8,002 nt of DNA, taken from NCBI GenBank assembly GCA_003445555.1, contig DMDI01000128.1, positions 1 to 8,002 on the forward strand, written 5' to 3'. Position numbers and translations under genes: made by a program. Positions 6,732-8,002 of this stretch are shown here, one piece after another. Below the pieces are notes generated by a model, which saw only the letters and a list, made by a program, of their open reading frames with translations, was not told where the DNA came from and made no database searches. Each line of letters begins with the position of its first letter. Positions within the stretch are counted from its first letter, which is position 1. This DNA is from Desulfotomaculum sp. Lineage in GTDB: Bacteria > Bacillota > Desulfotomaculia > Desulfotomaculales > Nap2-2B.

Positions 6732-7514
6732 TTAACCAAAACGGCCCGAAATATAATCTTCCGTACGCTGGTCCTTGGGACGGGTAAATATTTCCTCGGT
6801 ACTTCCAAATTCAATTAATTCTCCATTCAAGAAAAAAGCAGTAACGTCAGAGACCCGGGCTGCTTGTTGCATGTTATGGGTGACAATAACAATGGTATAA
6901 TTTTTCTTTAAGACTTGAATTAACTCCTCGATTTTAAGAGTAGAGATAGGGTCTAAAGCCGAGCTGGGTTCATCCATGAGCAAGACCTCGGGTTCTACCG
7001 CTAAAAGACGGGCTATACAAAGGCGTTGCTGCTGTCCTCCCGAAAGGCCTAAAGCCGATTTAAAAAGACGGTTGCTTACCTCGCTCCACAGGGCAGCCAG
7101 GTGCAGGCTTTTTTCAATAATTTCATCAAGTTGGCGTTTGTTTTTTAATCCGTGAATCCTGGGACCATAAGCTACATTATCGTATACCGACATGGGAAAA
7201 GGGTTAGGGCGCTGAAATACCATGCCGACCCGTTTGCGCAAGTTGACTACATCAACCTCGGGTTCATATATATTTTCTCCTTCCAACAGAATGGCCCCTT
7301 CCACTTTTACCCCTTCAATTAAATCATTCATCCGGTTTAAAGTTCGTAAAAAAGTAGACTTACCGCAACCCGAAGGTCCAATAAGAGCGGTAATTTTATT
7401 TGCTTTTATGTCCAGATCAACGTTTTTTAGAGCTTGAAAATCTTTATAAAAAAGGTTTAATTTTTTAACTAAAATTTTATTTTTATTTGGTTCGTTCAGT
7501 CCGTTTTTATTCAT
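6732..7514 (-). CDS. pstB: Phosphate ABC transporter ATP-binding protein PstB
   Basis: ATPase of the high-affinity phosphate importer PstSCAB; it would act at the cytoplasmic face of the PstC-PstA channel. The 260 residues contain all ABC motifs: Walker [10 protein letters not shown] (46-54); Q-loop Gln 101 in [19 protein letters not shown], the PstB-specific stretch; signature LSGGQQQR (157-164); Walker B VLLMDEP (177-183) followed by [10 protein letters not shown]-loop His 213 in [24 protein letters not shown] at the end is typical of PstB. The ATG at 7512-7514 has no clear Shine-Dalgarno sequence (TATTGTTACCTT precedes it), unlike its neighbours, and there is no other plausible start before the first conserved strand. 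pstS, pstC and pstA are not upstream; a divergent gene is. They must lie elsewhere if the importer is complete. phoU follows after 85 bp. Confidence 0.97.
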   Translation of the reverse strand: MNKNGLNEPNKNKILVKKLNLFYKDFQALKNVDLDIKANKITALIGPSGCGKSTFLRTLNRMNDLIEGVKVEGAILLEGENIYEPEVDVVNLRKRVGMVFQRPNPFPMSVYDNVAYGPRIHGLKNKRQLDEIIEKSLHLAALWSEVSNRLFKSALGLSGGQQQRLCIARLLAVEPEVLLMDEPSSALDPISTLKIEELIQVLKKNYTIVIVTHNMQQAARVSDVTAFFLNGELIEFGSTEEIFTRPKDQRTEDYISGRFG

Positions 7515-7554
7515 AAGGTAACAATACTTTCTTTATTTCAATTAATGATGTTTT

Positions 7555-7563
7555 ATTTTAGCA
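7555..7563 (-). promoter_or_regulatory. Possible extended -10 promoter of pstB
   Basis: The minus-strand sequence TGCTAAAAT (7563-7555) fits an extended -10 element (TGn then TAAAAT). It lies about 40 nt upstream of the pstB ATG. There is no good -35 box at 16-18 nt; TTGCAA (7580-7575) is only 14 nt away. That pattern would suit an activator-dependent promoter, but I could not recognise a Pho box. Confidence 0.35.
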
Positions 7564-7599
7564 CATACCTGCCCTTGCAAGCTAGTAATATTAGATGAC

Positions 7600-7628
7600 T
7601 TGACTATATTATATTTTAAGGGTATATT
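7600..7628 (+). promoter_or_regulatory. Sigma-70-type promoter of the FmdB-family gene
   Basis: TTGACT (7600-7605) and TATATT (7623-7628) are separated by 17 nt, a near-consensus pair. Initiation is expected near 7635, leaving a leader of about 35 nt. The -35 box overlaps the second half of a direct repeat TGACT-TGACT (7596-7605). The promoter is divergent from pstB. Confidence 0.65.
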
Positions 7629-7653
7629 AATTTTAGTAAATATCATAAAAACC

Positions 7654-7662
7654 AGGGGGGGG
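7654..7662 (+). promoter_or_regulatory. Unusual poly-G ribosome binding site
   Basis: An A followed by eight consecutive G residues sits 7 nt upstream of the FmdB-family ATG. The spacing is right for a Shine-Dalgarno sequence, and G-runs can pair with the anti-SD CCUCC using a G-U pair. A homopolymer of this length is prone to slippage and could vary translation efficiency. Confidence 0.6.
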
Positions 7663-7669
7663 AAAATAA

Positions 7670-7933
7670 ATGCCTATTTACGAATTTCGTTGTTCAGGGT
7701 GTAAAAAACGCTTTGAAAAATTATGCGTTATGGGAGAAACCGGCGAAGGTTTAACCTGTCCCAGTTGCGGAGCGGTAAAACCTACCCGGGTAATGAGCAG
7801 TTTTAGGTCCATAGGAAGTACTGAAAGTGACTTTGAAAGTGATTTTGAAAGTGATTTTGCCGGAAATAATGGTTTTAATAATAGTGGTTGCGGCAGTTGC
7901 AGTGCTCCCTCATGTTCTTCTTGCGGTTATTAA
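7670..7933 (+). CDS. FmdB-type zinc-ribbon protein
   Basis: Small protein of 87 residues beginning MPIYEFRCSGCKKRFEKL, the hallmark of the FmdB/CxxC_CXXC_SSSS family of putative regulatory proteins. A zinc ribbon is formed by C8, C11, C30 and C33. Beyond it, residues 52-63 are three copies of ESDF. The tail is Gly/Ser/Cys-rich with C74, C77, C82 and C85 (CGSC and CSSCGY), which could bind a second metal ion. The FmdB name derives from a putative regulator of the formamidase operon in Methylophilus; the function of most members, including this one, is unknown, so a regulatory role is only suggested. The ATG is preceded by the poly-G ribosome binding site and a good promoter, so it is probably the first gene of a rightward transcription unit. 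Confidence 0.93.
   Translation: MPIYEFRCSGCKKRFEKLCVMGETGEGLTCPSCGAVKPTRVMSSFRSIGSTESDFESDFESDFAGNNGFNNSGCGSCSAPSCSSCGY
7823..7858 (+). repeat. In-frame 12-bp tandem repeat, 3 copies, coding ESDF
   Basis: GAAAGTGACTTT followed by two copies of GAAAGTGATTTT. The units are identical except for one synonymous C/T. Each adds Glu-Ser-Asp-Phe to the linker between the zinc ribbon and the Cys-rich tail of the FmdB-family protein. The near identity at DNA level points to recent slippage duplication; changes in copy number would keep the frame. Confidence 0.9.
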
Positions 7934-7952
7934 ATTTTGTGGGTGGGGTGGC

Positions 7953-8002
7953 GTGAATTTCGTAAATAACAAACATAGTGGTATATTAAGTAAAAAAATA
8001 AG
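7953..8002 (+). CDS. Probable start of a downstream gene (3' end outside window)
   Basis: A GTG at 7953-7955 is preceded by GGGTGGGGTGG, a G-rich stretch able to serve as a ribosome binding site, 19 bp after the FmdB-family stop codon. The frame stays open for 16 codons to the window edge (MNFVNNKHSGILSKKI). With so few residues no family can be named. The spacing suggests co-transcription with the FmdB-family gene. It could be a chance open frame, since the stretch is short. Confidence 0.4.
   Translation, partial: MNFVNNKHSGILSKKI

Noticed and set aside
7515..7669. Pho box upstream of pstB
   Set aside because: The direct repeat TGACTTGACT has neither the 11-bp periodicity nor the sequence of the PhoB/PhoP boxes I know.

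Overview
The window (about 42% GC by eye) is an ordinary chromosomal stretch of a bacterium that looks like a Firmicute, probably a Clostridia/Peptococcaceae-type anaerobe. This placement is inferred from gene content and order (sepF with yggS, proC, yggT and ileS on one strand), from strong purine-rich ribosome binding sites and from the protein sequences. No rRNA or other firm taxonomic marker is present.

Layout. At the left edge is the 3' part of a type I RNase H gene on the plus strand (1-335). It converges on, and overlaps by 23 bp, a long minus-strand block. In transcription order (right to left) that block is pstB, phoU, yggS/ylmE, sepF, proC, a roughly 110-bp repeat-like insert, yggT/ylmG, a DUF167 (yggU) gene and ileS. 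At the right edge, divergent from pstB across a 155-bp intergenic region, are a small FmdB-type zinc-ribbon gene and what looks like the first 16 codons of another gene running out of the window. No gene-free stretch exceeds 300 bases; the largest are 7515-7669 (two divergent promoters) and 3815-3940 (the insert). I saw no tRNA, rRNA, CRISPR array, riboswitch or T-box, and no convincing intrinsic terminator.

How the genes work together. pstB (phosphate-importer ATPase) and phoU (phosphate-signalling regulator) form a phosphate pair without pstSCA beside them, and phoU has a good promoter of its own. The yggS-sepF-proC-yggT-yggU-ileS series combines pyridoxal-phosphate homeostasis, Z-ring anchoring, proline synthesis, a small membrane protein linked to division and isoleucyl-tRNA synthesis. 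It resembles the Gram-positive ylmE-sepF-ylmG-ylmH-divIVA-ileS cluster, but with proC and yggU present and ylmH and divIVA absent.

The least expected structure is the segment at about 3830-3940 between proC and yggT. It has 15-bp imperfect terminal inverted repeats and a 7-bp tandem repeat inside, and is flanked by TTAT on both sides. Removing it with one TTAT would leave proC and yggT 11 bp apart with a suitable ribosome binding site. That fits a small MITE-like or REP-like element inserted exactly at the proC stop codon. I see no new defence or biosynthetic system here; the rest is recognisable housekeeping.
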